Source: an uncultured cyanobacterium (GTDB lineage: Bacteria; Cyanobacteriota; Cyanobacteriia; Cyanobacteriales; FACHB-T130). Taken from it: a DNA stretch of 43,202 bases. Shown here piece after piece: positions 17,992 to 26,658 of this stretch. Location: the NCBI GenBank assembly GCA_936920195.1, contig CAKZHE010000085.1, positions 1 to 43,202 of the forward strand, given 5' to 3'. The notes beneath the pieces are model-generated. The model was given only the letters and a program-made list of their open reading frames with translations. It did not search any database and was not told the DNA's origin. How positions within the stretch are numbered: position 1 is the stretch's first letter; each line of letters begins with the position of its first letter. The position numbers were made by a program, and so were the translations under genes.

Positions 17992-19824
17992 ATGAGTAGC
18001 GATTTAGCAAGTTTAAATTCAGCCGATATTTTGATTGTGGATGATGTGCCAGAAAACTTGCGCCTGCTCTCTAATATATTGCTGAGTAAAGGTTACAATG
18101 CCCGCAAAGCATTAAATGGACAAATGGCGCTAAAAGCGGTGGCGGGAGCGCTTCCGGATCTGATCTTGCTGGATATTATGATGCCTAATATGAACGGCTA
18201 TCAAGTTTGTGAATGTTTGAAAACTGACCCCAGAACTGCGGATATTCCCGTGATTTTTTTGAGTGCTTTGAGTGAAGCTTTTGATAAAGTCAAAGCTTTT
18301 GCGGCTGGAGGAGCAGACTATATTACTAAACCTTTTCAGGTGGAAGAGGTGCTGGCAAGGGTAGAAAATCAACTGTCGTTAAGAGCCGCAATTAAGCTAA
18401 ATCAACAATTAAATCTGCAATTGGAAGCGCGAGTCAAAGCACGTACCTTGGAGCTAGAAACGGCGAATCAGAAGTTGCAACAGGAAATTAATGAGCGCCA
18501 GTTGCTAGAAGAACAGTTGCGCCAAATGGCGAATAGTGACTCTTTGACTAAATTGGCAAATCGGGCTTTATTTATGGAAAGCTTAGAACAGGCTTGTCAG
18601 TGCGCCCAAGCACAGGCAGATTACCAGTTTGCAGTGTTGTTTTTGGACTGCGATCGCTTTAAAATTGTCAACGATTCCCTCGGTCATTCCGTCGGCGATG
18701 AATTGCTGATTGCGATCGCTCGTCGCTTAGAAGCATTATTGCATCCCAAGTATTTACTGGCAAGGTTGGGAGGGGATGAATTTGCCGTCTTACTTACCAA
18801 CTGCGATCTCAATCAAGCCTCCGAGATTGCCGAAAAAGTCTTGCAGGAGTTTACTGTTTGCTTCGACCTGCAAAGATACGAGGTCTTTATTAATGCTAGT
18901 ATTGGCATTGCCATGGGAAATACTGAGTACCAGCGTCCCGAACATTTGCTGCGGGATGCTGACACAGCCATGTATCGTGCCAAAAGTCTTGGTAAAGGTC
19001 AATATAGTGTTTTTACCCCAGCCATGCACGATGATGCCTTGCAAGTGCTTCAGCTAGAAATTGAGTTGCGAAAAGCGATCGAACGACAAGAATTATTTGT
19101 GCATTACCAGCCAATTATCTCGCTACCAACCGGAAAAATTACTGGTTTTGAAGCCCTAGTTCGCTGGCAGCATCCCCAACTAGGTTTGATTCCCCCAGTA
19201 AAATTTATTCCCGTGGCGGAGGAAACTGGTTTAATTAATCAAATTGGCGAATTTGTGCTGCGGACAGCTTGCGAACAACTGCATCTCTGGCAGTCAGAAA
19301 AACTGGTAAATTATCCTTTAATTGCCAGCGTCAATTTGTCGGCGCGGCAGTTTGCCCAAACCAACTTAATTGAGCAAATTGAAAAAATCATTACTGAAAC
19401 CAGAATTGCCCCGGAAAATCTCAAGTTAGAGATTACCGAAAGCGCGATTATGAATAATCCCCAAGCTGCTAAAATTATCTTACAACAACTGCGCGATCGC
19501 CACATTCAGTTGTGCATTGATGATTTTGGTACGGGTTATTCTTCCCTCAGCTACTTGCACCAATTCCCCGTAGATATACTGAAGGTTGATCGTTCTTTCG
19601 TGAATTGCTTAGATCGGGATGGCGAAGATGTGGGGTTAGTAACCGCAATTATCCATATTGCCGAAACTATGAATATGAAGGCGATCGCCGAAGGTATCGA
19701 AACTCCCAACCAATTAGTTAGACTGAGGGAACTGAATTGCGACTTTGGACAAGGATATTTATTTTCTAAGCCTTTGTCTGTGCAAGACGCTACAGATTTA
19801 TTGCTGTCAGCCCCAAAATGGTAA
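17992..19824 (+). CDS. Response regulator with GGDEF and EAL domains (cyclic-di-GMP turnover)
   Basis: A 610-aa protein from ATG 17992; an ATG at 17971 adds 7 residues. I prefer 17992 because the next gene starts in the same way (MDSDL before ADILIVDD). Receiver domain: [16 protein letters not shown] with phosphoacceptor D61 in [12 protein letters not shown]. Coiled coil 135-180. Diguanylate cyclase: intact GGDEF at 260-264 ([13 protein letters not shown]); no RxxD inhibitory site at the usual spot. Phosphodiesterase: EALVRW at 387-392, plus [17 protein letters not shown] and VDRSFV. Both catalytic signatures look intact, so the net activity cannot be told. It probably receives phosphate from the upstream hybrid kinase or from the REC-kinase encoded 8 nt downstream. 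Confidence 0.94.
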   Translation: MSSDLASLNSADILIVDDVPENLRLLSNILLSKGYNARKALNGQMALKAVAGALPDLILLDIMMPNMNGYQVCECLKTDPRTADIPVIFLSALSEAFDKVKAFAAGGADYITKPFQVEEVLARVENQLSLRAAIKLNQQLNLQLEARVKARTLELETANQKLQQEINERQLLEEQLRQMANSDSLTKLANRALFMESLEQACQCAQAQADYQFAVLFLDCDRFKIVNDSLGHSVGDELLIAIARRLEALLHPKYLLARLGGDEFAVLLTNCDLNQASEIAEKVLQEFTVCFDLQRYEVFINASIGIAMGNTEYQRPEHLLRDADTAMYRAKSLGKGQYSVFTPAMHDDALQVLQLEIELRKAIERQELFVHYQPIISLPTGKITGFEALVRWQHPQLGLIPPVKFIPVAEETGLINQIGEFVLRTACEQLHLWQSEKLVNYPLIASVNLSARQFAQTNLIEQIEKIITETRIAPENLKLEITESAIMNNPQAAKIILQQLRDRHIQLCIDDFGTGYSSLSYLHQFPVDILKVDRSFVNCLDRDGEDVGLVTAIIHIAETMNMKAIAEGIETPNQLVRLRELNCDFGQGYLFSKPLSVQDATDLLLSAPKW

Positions 19825-19831
19825 AATTATC

Positions 19832-21130
19832 ATGGATTCTGATTTAAATAGCGATTTTAAGGCCGACATTCTGATAGTTGATGATACATTAGATAATATT
19901 CGGTTTTTATCCTCCTTACTCTCCGAGCAGGGATATAAAGTTCGCAAAGCTATCAATGGTCAAATGGCTTTAACTGCCGTTAATAAACTTTCGCCAGATT
20001 TAATTTTATTAGATATTAATATGCCGGATATGAACGGCTATGAAGTTTGCCAAGAACTTAAAAAAAACCCGCAATCCTTTTTCATCCCAGTAATTTTTTT
20101 AAGCGCCCTAGATGACGTAGTTGATAAAGTTAAAGCCTTTCGGGTTGGCGGTTCCGATTACGTGACTAAACCTTTTCAAATTGAAGAAGTTTTATCCAGA
20201 ATTGAAAATCAATTAACGATTAGAAAATTGCAAGCCCAGATGCAAGCTCAAAATCAACAATTGCAGCAAGCCTTGAACGAACTGCAAAAAACCCAAGCTC
20301 AACTAATCCAAAAAGAAAAAATGATTGGATTAGCCCAGTTAGTTGCCGGGGTTGCCCACGAAATTAATAATCCGGTAGGATTTATTTCTAGCAATTTAGC
20401 TCCGGCGCGGGAATATATTCAAGAACTACTAGATTTGATTAGCTTGTATCAGCGAGAATATCCTAATTCAACTATTCCTATTCAAGAAGCAATTAAAAAA
20501 ATTGATTTAAACTTTCTGATTTCCGATTTGCAACAGCTAATGAATTCGATGCAAACCGGGGTAGAAAGAATTAATAATATTGTTCTCGCCTTGCGGATTT
20601 TTTCCCGATTGAACGAATCTGATATTAAACCCGTAGATATCCACGAAGGAATTGATAGCGTTTTATTGTTATTAGATCGCCGCTTGCAGCCAGAAGAAGC
20701 CCGCCCAGTCATTAAAGTAATTAAAGATTATGGCAGTTTGCCGATGATTACCTGCTATGCCAGTCAGCTAAATCAAGTATTTTTAAATATATTAAATAAT
20801 GCCATTGATGCCCTAGCCTTGGGCATTGGTAAGCATTTTCCTGCCGGAACTGTCCCGACAATTTGGATTAAAACCCAGTTAGTCGGCACCGAAAAGATTG
20901 AAATCCGCATTAAAGATAATGGGGAAGGCATTCCCGAAAATATTCAATCTCGCCTATTCGATCCTTTTTTTACCACTAGATCGGTTGGTAAAGGTAGTGG
21001 TTTGGGGTTGTTAACCAGCTATCAAATTATTAATGAGAAACATCGAGGACAACTAACTTATTGTTCTTTGCCGGGACATGGGGCAGAGTTTGCGATCGCC
21101 ATTCCCATAAAAATTCAACAAAATAGTTGA
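19832..21130 (+). CDS. Receiver-histidine kinase (REC-HisKA-HATPase)
   Basis: A 432-aa soluble protein from ATG 19832, 8 nt after the preceding stop codon, so co-transcription is likely. The receiver ([16 protein letters not shown]) has D61 in LLDINMPDMNGYEV and closely resembles the receiver of the preceding gene. A coiled coil (120-160) leads to LVAGVAHEINNPVGFISS with H176. The ATPase has VFLNILNNAIDAL, IRIKDNGEGIP and GKGSGLGLLTSYQ. Having input through a receiver rather than a sensor places it as a phosphorelay middle step or a feedback kinase. Its kinase core resembles the one at 12065-13498. Confidence 0.92.
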   Translation: MDSDLNSDFKADILIVDDTLDNIRFLSSLLSEQGYKVRKAINGQMALTAVNKLSPDLILLDINMPDMNGYEVCQELKKNPQSFFIPVIFLSALDDVVDKVKAFRVGGSDYVTKPFQIEEVLSRIENQLTIRKLQAQMQAQNQQLQQALNELQKTQAQLIQKEKMIGLAQLVAGVAHEINNPVGFISSNLAPAREYIQELLDLISLYQREYPNSTIPIQEAIKKIDLNFLISDLQQLMNSMQTGVERINNIVLALRIFSRLNESDIKPVDIHEGIDSVLLLLDRRLQPEEARPVIKVIKDYGSLPMITCYASQLNQVFLNILNNAIDALALGIGKHFPAGTVPTIWIKTQLVGTEKIEIRIKDNGEGIPENIQSRLFDPFFTTRSVGKGSGLGLLTSYQIINEKHRGQLTYCSLPGHGAEFAIAIPIKIQQNS

Positions 21131-21170
21131 GTAGTTTAAACTGGTTCCTAGGCTCTGCGTCGCTTTATCA

Positions 21171-21275
21171 TCCGAATATCAGTAAGATCAGCCATAGCGG
21201 GTACTTTTGTCCCGGCTTTCGGCGAAAGTCCTTGACTTCTTTGAGAGATTGAATTAAACTGTTCGTATTATGAAT
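21171..21275 (-). pseudogene. Remnant of an ISAs1-family (H-repeat type) transposase N-terminus
   Basis: Reading the minus strand gives a short open stretch, NSLIQSLKEVKDFRRKPGQK then YPLWLILLIFG, before two stops. This resembles the N-terminus of ISAs1-type transposases (a VKDFR.. motif followed by a PLW-LILL hydrophobic run). Only about 35 codons remain, with nothing recognisable on either side. It lies between the signalling operon and the AAA ATPase and marks past insertion activity. Confidence 0.5.
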
Positions 21276-21288
21276 CAAGCAATCTGAC

Positions 21289-21312
21289 GGGGCAACCACG
21301 GGGGATTGCCCC
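21289..21312. repeat. GGGGCAA / TTGCCCC palindromic repeat
   Basis: GGGGCAA at 21289-21295 pairs with TTGCCCC at 21306-21312. It is a copy of the family also found at 1691-1719, 27491-27515 and, in expanded form, 30831-30921. It lies 21 nt before the AAA ATPase start codon. Confidence 0.8.
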
Positions 21313-21333
21313 TACGAATATTAGGTTTTAATT

Positions 21334-22557
21334 ATGTTTAAGCGAATCATCTTAAAAAATTGGAAAAGCTTTCGTCATGCGGTGTTACCACTTGACCCAC
21401 TTACAGTTGTTATCGGGATCAACTCTAGTGGTAAATCTAATGCCGTTGAAGCATTGGAGTTTTTGCGATTGATAACATTAAGCAACGAAATAAAAACAGA
21501 TTTAATCTCATCTTCCTCTACCATTCGAGGTGGAGTAAATGGGATCGCATTCAAACCAGAAACTAGATTTACAATTGAAACTTTAATCGAAGCAGATCGA
21601 GAAAGTAGCGTTGATTTTTTATATACTATTTCTTTAGAAATAGAACCAAATTTTAAAAACATTCAAATATACCATGAATCATTAATAATGACAATCGATG
21701 GCGAGAAAAAAATATTTTTTGAAACATTGCCAGCTAATTCTGAATCGCTAGAAATTAAAGCATTAGTTCGCGATTATCTTTCCGGCTCAGAAGAAACAGA
21801 AAAACTATTATCAAGGCAACAGTCAATATTGAGCCAAGTAAAAACATCTGCTATCAACATTCAGATGAACTTTGTATTTCAAAAATTGAGAAATATATTT
21901 ATATTTAATCCCGAACCATCCAAAATGCGAAATTATTCTGCTCGTTCTGATACTTTGCAAAGTGATGGCTCTAATATAGCTGGGGTATTGGCAGATTTGC
22001 CAGATAGTCAGAAAACCGATGTTGAAAATACTTTATTAAAGTATATTCAACATTTGCCAGAAAAAGATATTAAAAAAGTTTGGGGAGAAGTGGTAGGGAG
22101 ACTAGGAAAAGATGCCATGCTTTACTGTACAGAAGAATGGCAGCCTGGTAAAACGACAGAAATTGATGCCACTACTATGTCAGACGGAACTTTACGTTTT
22201 ATTGCCATCATCACTGCACTTTTAACCCGACCAGAAAAAAGCCAAATAGTCATTGAGGATGTAGATAATGGCTTGCATCCATCTCGGATCAAGTTATTAT
22301 TAAGAATGTTAAAAGAAATTGGCGAACAACGAGAGATTGATATATTAGTGACTACCCATAATCCAGCTTTGCTAGATGCTTTAGAACCAGAAATGATGCC
22401 GTTTGTAATTGTGGCATATCGAGATCCAGAAACAGGAGAGAGTAAATTAACACCCTTAGAAGAGATTGTTAATTTTCCTAAATTATATGCCTCTAATTCT
22501 ATTGGTGAAATGGTAACTAAAGGTGCAGTTGAAAGAAGTCTTTCTCGAAAAAGTTAG
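21334..22557 (+). CDS. AAA/ABC-type ATPase (AAA_21, OLD-like)
   Basis: A 407-aa ATPase starting at ATG 21334. Walker A is GINSSGKS (residues 28-35). An ABC-like signature is SDGTLRFIAIITALL, Walker B is IVIEDVDNGLHPSR, and an H-loop-like VTTHNPALLDAL follows. Such RecF/SMC-like ATPases with N- and C-terminal halves around a variable insert are common in defence and toxin operons with a nuclease partner. The next gene starts 9 nt downstream and encodes a PIN-like protein, which fits. Codon use looks more A+T-rich than the surrounding genes and there is no HIP1 site, so transfer is likely. The catalytic motifs look intact; the biological role is inferred. Confidence 0.88.
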   Translation: MFKRIILKNWKSFRHAVLPLDPLTVVIGINSSGKSNAVEALEFLRLITLSNEIKTDLISSSSTIRGGVNGIAFKPETRFTIETLIEADRESSVDFLYTISLEIEPNFKNIQIYHESLIMTIDGEKKIFFETLPANSESLEIKALVRDYLSGSEETEKLLSRQQSILSQVKTSAINIQMNFVFQKLRNIFIFNPEPSKMRNYSARSDTLQSDGSNIAGVLADLPDSQKTDVENTLLKYIQHLPEKDIKKVWGEVVGRLGKDAMLYCTEEWQPGKTTEIDATTMSDGTLRFIAIITALLTRPEKSQIVIEDVDNGLHPSRIKLLLRMLKEIGEQREIDILVTTHNPALLDALEPEMMPFVIVAYRDPETGESKLTPLEEIVNFPKLYASNSIGEMVTKGAVERSLSRKS

Positions 22558-22566
22558 TTTAAACAA

Positions 22567-22845
22567 ATGAGGAAAGTATTAATTATCGATACTTCAGTTC
22601 TCTGTTGGGAAGGTGATGGCCTGAAAAAACTAGGCTCTGAATGGGAATCAGTAGTATCACAAAGAATATCTTTAGGCGATACTACTATTAAAATTCTAGC
22701 TGACTATTATTGTGATGAGAAAGGTTTTCAAGTAGAAATTATGACTGGTGACGACCAGCTAAAGTCATACGAGAGAACGCCAAAAATTACTCAACGGAGG
22801 AGAAGTGGGTCAACTGCCCCACCCACAAGGGGATGGGGCAGTTGA
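22567..22845 (+). CDS. Short PIN-like partner of the AAA ATPase, apparently internally deleted
   Basis: A 92-aa protein. It opens MRKVLIIDTSVLC, as PIN-like proteins paired with AAA_21 ATPases do. It then passes directly to SLGDTTIKILADYYC and VEIMTGDDQLKSYE, which in the full-length relatives I remember come near the C-terminus, after a central region of roughly 80-100 residues. Acidic residues D8, D54 and D77 remain, but the middle is missing. The last 12 or so residues (GSTAPPTRGWGS) are encoded by a hairpin repeat, and the stop codon lies inside that hairpin. It could be a decayed gene or a small working derivative; I favour a decayed one. Confidence 0.6.
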   Translation: MRKVLIIDTSVLCWEGDGLKKLGSEWESVVSQRISLGDTTIKILADYYCDEKGFQVEIMTGDDQLKSYERTPKITQRRRSGSTAPPTRGWGS

Positions 22846-22846
22846 C
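22809..22846 (+). terminator. Perfect 12-bp hairpin at the end of the PIN-like gene (possible terminator)
   Basis: GTCAACTGCCCC at 22809-22820 pairs exactly with GGGGCAGTTGAC at 22835-22846 around a 14-nt loop. A T-rich run (ATTTTTTTG) starts about 10 nt further on, so it may end the ATPase-PIN transcript. The hairpin contains the last codons and the stop codon, which suggests that a repeat moved into the gene end. Confidence 0.5.
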
Positions 22847-22941
22847 TGTTATCTAAATTTTTTTGTTTTTTTATTAAGTCCTGATTAAGCGATGCCTTAT
22901 GAGTGAATATTATTTATCAAGTTATTTTTTTGGAGATAATC

Positions 22942-25290
22942 GTGAGCCAATTAAACAATTCCCCAAAAATCTCGGACTTGATTGGCGATCCTTTTGCCGC
23001 AGGCGGTAGTCGTTCCGTAGAAGCTTGGTTCTTAGGCTCTAGAGCCGAAAATCTGGATGAATTTGAAAAGCTCATTGTTGAGGCCGTTAGGGATCACGGA
23101 TTTTGGCGGCGAAATTTCCATCCCGGCGACCCTAGTTATATTACCGAAGAAGTCAAGCGCAATCCCGATTTTTTGCAAGCAATAGAACACACCAGAGATA
23201 GTTTTAGGGAACTCTTAGCATGGCTGAAAAAATCAGTACCGTTTTTTAGCTTGCGTTATCAGGGTCACATGAACTGGGAAACAACAATCCCCTCAATGTT
23301 AGGGTATTTTGCCACCATGCTCTACAACCCCAATAACGTTGCTTTTGAAGCTTCCACCGTCACCACTCTACTAGAAATGATTGTTGGTGACGATCTGTGT
23401 AGAATGTTAGGCTACTATGTGCCAACGGAAGCAGAAAAAGCTGAGGGCATGATAGCTCCTTGGGGTCACATTACCTCTGGGGGGACAGTGGCTAATTTGG
23501 AAGGATTGTGGGCAGAGAGGAACCTGAAATTTTATCCTTTCACCTTAAGGGAAGCGATCGCCGAAGCCCCAGAACTAGCTGCCGGAAAACAAATTACCAT
23601 TCGTTTGGCCTATGGACAGCTCAAGGAATTGTTGGAATTAGATACCTGGGAACTGCTCAATCTCAAGGCTGATGATATTTTGGAAATTCCCGATCGTCTC
23701 ACGAAAGAGTTCGGAATTCCAGCCCAAGATGTCAAAAAAGCCATTGGTGAAACTCCCTATACCCTGCAAAAGATGGGTATGAGAGCTTTTGCCAACAAAT
23801 TCCTGTCCGATGTCCCGGAACAGCCAGTCTTTTTTGTTCCCGGTACGAAACACTATTCTTGGCCTAAATCAGCTGCCATCTTAGGAATTGGCTCCAATCA
23901 AATGCGGGATGTTGGCATTGATATTAATGCCAGGATGCGGATTGATGAACTGAACAGTAAATTGCAAGAATGTCTTGAAAAACGCATTCCAGTCCTAGGA
24001 GTAGTGATGGTGATGGGTAGCACGGAAGAAAGTTCCATCGATCCCTTAGCCGATCTTCTTGAGATACGGGAGGAATTTCGCCAGCAAGGTTTAGAGTTTA
24101 GCATCCATGCTGATGCCGCTTGGGGCGGTTATCATGCCTGCTTGCTAGATCGTTCCGAAACCGATGCTTTCAGCGCTACAGATGCCCCTAGTCCAGGAGT
24201 AGGATTAAGCGCTTATGCCGAAAAGCATATGAATGCTTTAGTTCATGCCGATACCATCACTGTCGATCCCCACAAATCGGGCTACATTCCTTACCCCGCT
24301 GGAGCGCTATGCTATCGTAATGGGGCTATGCGCGATTTGCTCACCTTTATTGCCCCCTACGTTAATCATGGCGATGAAGAACCAAATGTGGGCAGCTATG
24401 GGGTAGAAGGTTCTAAACCGGGAGCCGCTGTCGCGGCTGTTTACCTGAGCCATAAAGTAATCCGCCCGGATTTGACTGGCTATGGTCAAATTATTGGTCG
24501 GGCAATGTTTAGCTGTAAGAAGCTATATTCCCGGCTATTGTGCATGGCTCGCCCAGAAGATCAGTTTGTGGTGGTTCCAGTGCCTCATTTGGCAGCAGCG
24601 ATTCCAGGGGCAAACAATGAGGCCAAAATTCAGTTTGTCCGCGATCGCATTGACCAAAAAACCAATGCCGAAATTCAGCAAGATGCTGAAGTGATGCAAA
24701 TTTTGCGGGAAATGGGGCCGGATCAAAATATTCTCACCTATGCATTCAATTTCAGAAATCCTGATGGCGACCTCAATACCGATCTTGACAAAGCCAATGC
24801 ACTGAATCAAGCCTTATACAAGATTCTGAGTATCAAAGCCGGATCTGATATCTATGGGTACAATTTGATTGTGAGTACCACTAGCTTTGAAGAAGAACAT
24901 TATGGAACCCTGTTTATGAACGATTATAAGCAGCGGTTGGGGGTGAGCGATCGCTCTAACAAACCCATTACAATCTTGCGTTCCACAGTCATGGACCCTT
25001 GGATTACAGAAGCCAAAGGTCGCCCATTTATTGACATCATTGAAGAAGAATTTCGCAATGCTGTCTCCCAAGCTTTGTTACAAACTTCCATCTTGCAAGT
25101 ATTTCAAAATATTGATAGTAACCAAAATGGTTATGTCAGTAAATCTGAAGTTACTACCCAATTGCGAACTTTGGGCTACACCGATCTGGAAATCGACAAC
25201 ATTTGGAATATTTCGGACTCCAACCAAGATGCCATTCTCTCCTATAATGAATTTCTGACTAATTTTGCGACCTTCCTGATTCTCAAATAG
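22942..25290 (+). CDS. PLP-dependent decarboxylase (group II) with two C-terminal EF-hands
   Basis: A 782-aa protein. The start is GTG 22942, preceded by TTTGGAG with 6-nt spacing; a GTG at 22903 is less likely. Residues 1-700 are a pyridoxal-dependent decarboxylase of the glutamate/tyrosine/aromatic amino-acid class, with GHMNWETTIPSMLGY, HITSGGTVANLEGLW, HADAAWGGYHACLL and the PLP lysine K445 in DPHKSGYIPYPAG. The substrate cannot be assigned. The end carries two Ca2+-binding EF-hand loops. One is DSNQNGYVSKSE at 725-736, a perfect 12-residue loop. The other is DSNQDAILSYNE at 759-770, with Ala in place of the usual Gly. Catalysis may thus be Ca2+-controlled, which is inference. A 15-bp hairpin follows. 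Confidence 0.9.
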   Translation: MSQLNNSPKISDLIGDPFAAGGSRSVEAWFLGSRAENLDEFEKLIVEAVRDHGFWRRNFHPGDPSYITEEVKRNPDFLQAIEHTRDSFRELLAWLKKSVPFFSLRYQGHMNWETTIPSMLGYFATMLYNPNNVAFEASTVTTLLEMIVGDDLCRMLGYYVPTEAEKAEGMIAPWGHITSGGTVANLEGLWAERNLKFYPFTLREAIAEAPELAAGKQITIRLAYGQLKELLELDTWELLNLKADDILEIPDRLTKEFGIPAQDVKKAIGETPYTLQKMGMRAFANKFLSDVPEQPVFFVPGTKHYSWPKSAAILGIGSNQMRDVGIDINARMRIDELNSKLQECLEKRIPVLGVVMVMGSTEESSIDPLADLLEIREEFRQQGLEFSIHADAAWGGYHACLLDRSETDAFSATDAPSPGVGLSAYAEKHMNALVHADTITVDPHKSGYIPYPAGALCYRNGAMRDLLTFIAPYVNHGDEEPNVGSYGVEGSKPGAAVAAVYLSHKVIRPDLTGYGQIIGRAMFSCKKLYSRLLCMARPEDQFVVVPVPHLAAAIPGANNEAKIQFVRDRIDQKTNAEIQQDAEVMQILREMGPDQNILTYAFNFRNPDGDLNTDLDKANALNQALYKILSIKAGSDIYGYNLIVSTTSFEEEHYGTLFMNDYKQRLGVSDRSNKPITILRSTVMDPWITEAKGRPFIDIIEEEFRNAVSQALLQTSILQVFQNIDSNQNGYVSKSEVTTQLRTLGYTDLEIDNIWNISDSNQDAILSYNEFLTNFATFLILK

Positions 25291-25308
25291 GCTGTAGTTG
25301 CGCGATCG

Positions 25309-25352
25309 ATCGCCACCATAAATCAACTGATTAGTAGATTTATGGTGGCGAT
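25309..25352. terminator. 15-bp hairpin after the decarboxylase (bidirectional stop candidate)
   Basis: ATCGCCACCATAAAT at 25309-25323 pairs perfectly with 25338-25352, with a 14-nt loop. No U-tract follows on either strand. It sits 18 nt after the decarboxylase stop, facing the minus-strand VWA fragment. Confidence 0.5.
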
Positions 25353-25366
25353 TGGCCTACTTCAGA

Positions 25367-25611
25367 CTAGGGACTACCAAAACCTCCCAACGCAGTTTTA
25401 CTAAAACTAGCTGCCCCTTGACTGGCTCGCACCGCTGACTGGGAGAACACCTGAAAGGCTTTGCGAATGTCATTTTTGCTATTTTTGGGGGTAATTACCC
25501 ACTCATCGCGAATACCCATCTCGCGGAAAAAATCTTGGACATTAGTGCTACCGTTATCAATTCCCATTGCCGCAATAATGTGATTTTCTGCCATTAACAT
25601 ATCTTTATGTT
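25367..25611 (-). pseudogene. Duplicated 3' end of the VWA gene
   Basis: About 245 bp are nearly identical (roughly nine differences by my count) to the 3' end of the VWA gene at 26659-27450, from the stop codon back to codons near MLMAENHIIA. It encodes only the last 77 residues, with most changes silent, and has no MIDAS motif. On the far side the similarity stops abruptly after CATATCTTT (25603-25611). It is therefore a truncated copy with no likely product of its own. Together with the full gene it brackets the amidase gene. Confidence 0.85.
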
Positions 25612-25851
25612 AGCTACAGGTGGTTTCTGCTCCATAAAAATGTATAGTTTCGTTATCTGTAGTCAACTTAAAGAGAATTGATATTACGCAAATATTCAAT
25701 CTATATGCTATATATGGTAGACGAATGCCATATAGCCCTAGCGGGCATGGCTGCGCTAACGCCCTTACTAAATCTAGAGGCACTGTTGATGCTATGGGTA
25801 TGTTTACATACTCAATTGCCTGTAGACCATTTGTAAAATGAGGAAAAAAGC
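25612..25851. other. Region upstream of the amidase
   Basis: There is no gene here. It is A+T-rich with a small GGGC...GCCC stem around 25743-25765. A good ribosome binding site (GAGGAAAA) sits just before the amidase ATG. No promoter is clear enough to mark. Confidence 0.5.
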
Positions 25852-26598
25852 ATGAAGTTTGGTATTGATATGGGTCATAATTGTCCTCCACACGATACTG
25901 GTGCTAGCGGTTGGGCACAAGAAGATAATCTGACAAGATCTGTTGGCACTAGCTTGATTAGCAAACTGCAAGCATTAGGGCATCAGGTAGTTGATTGTAC
26001 TGCCACTCGTGCTAGCAGTGTTAATGATTCTTTGCGACAAAGAGTTCAGAAAGCTAATAGTCAGAACGTAGATTTTTTTGTTTCCATTCACTTTAACGCC
26101 CATAATGGCAGCGCTCATGGCACTGAAATTTATGCCATTAGTAGTACAGCCAGAGAAGTAGCTCAAAATGTTCTGAAGCAAATAGTTCAATTAGGCTTTA
26201 AAGATCGCGGAGTTAAATCATCAGGATTTTATGTAATCAGAAATACTAAGATGCCAGCTATTCTGATAGAATGCTGCTTCTGTGACTCTGAAATAGATCG
26301 CAGTAAATTTGATGCCACGAAAATGGCAGCCGCGATCGCTACAGGTTTAACAGGCCAGCATCCTAGACCTAAAAACTATAAGCTACAGGTGACGCAAAAT
26401 ACTGTTTTAAAACCCTCCACCGAACAATCAACTAGCTTGCCTCCAGAAAGTTTAGTAGACATTCAGCTAGGGGAATACAAAATAGTTGATTTTAGCTTTG
26501 AAGAAGGCCATTATTCAGTGGTTTGGCCTGATGAGAGTAAAGGCCACCGCCGCGAACATTTTGTATTTGCAGGTCATGCAAAAGTAGTTGCTGTTTAA
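25852..26598 (+). CDS. N-acetylmuramoyl-L-alanine amidase (Amidase_3 type)
   Basis: A 248-aa zinc amidase that would cut the bond between muramic acid and the peptide stem of peptidoglycan. Zinc and catalytic residues are present: H9 (GIDMGHNC), E24 (WAQEDNL), H80 (FFVSIHFNAHNG) and E140 (MPAILIECCF). The catalytic domain covers about residues 1-170. The last 70 residues, after a linker, are unrecognised. No signal peptide is visible, unlike the septal AmiC enzymes, so it resembles endolysins or enzymes exported by another route. It lies between a partial and a full copy of the oppositely oriented VWA gene, and may have arrived with the duplication. Confidence 0.92.
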   Translation: MKFGIDMGHNCPPHDTGASGWAQEDNLTRSVGTSLISKLQALGHQVVDCTATRASSVNDSLRQRVQKANSQNVDFFVSIHFNAHNGSAHGTEIYAISSTAREVAQNVLKQIVQLGFKDRGVKSSGFYVIRNTKMPAILIECCFCDSEIDRSKFDATKMAAAIATGLTGQHPRPKNYKLQVTQNTVLKPSTEQSTSLPPESLVDIQLGEYKIVDFSFEEGHYSVVWPDESKGHRREHFVFAGHAKVVAV

Positions 26599-26610
26599 CT
26601 AGAAAAAAGA

Positions 26611-26650
26611 AGCGATCGCCTATATTAATTTTAGGGGCGATCGCTTTTTA
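26611..26650. terminator. Bidirectional terminator between amidase and VWA genes
   Basis: AGCGATCGCC at 26611-26620 pairs perfectly with GGCGATCGCT at 26636-26645, followed by TTTTTA on the plus strand and by a T-rich run on the minus strand. Each arm contains a HIP1 octamer. It serves the two convergent genes. Confidence 0.85.
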
Positions 26651-26658
26651 AAAACCAA

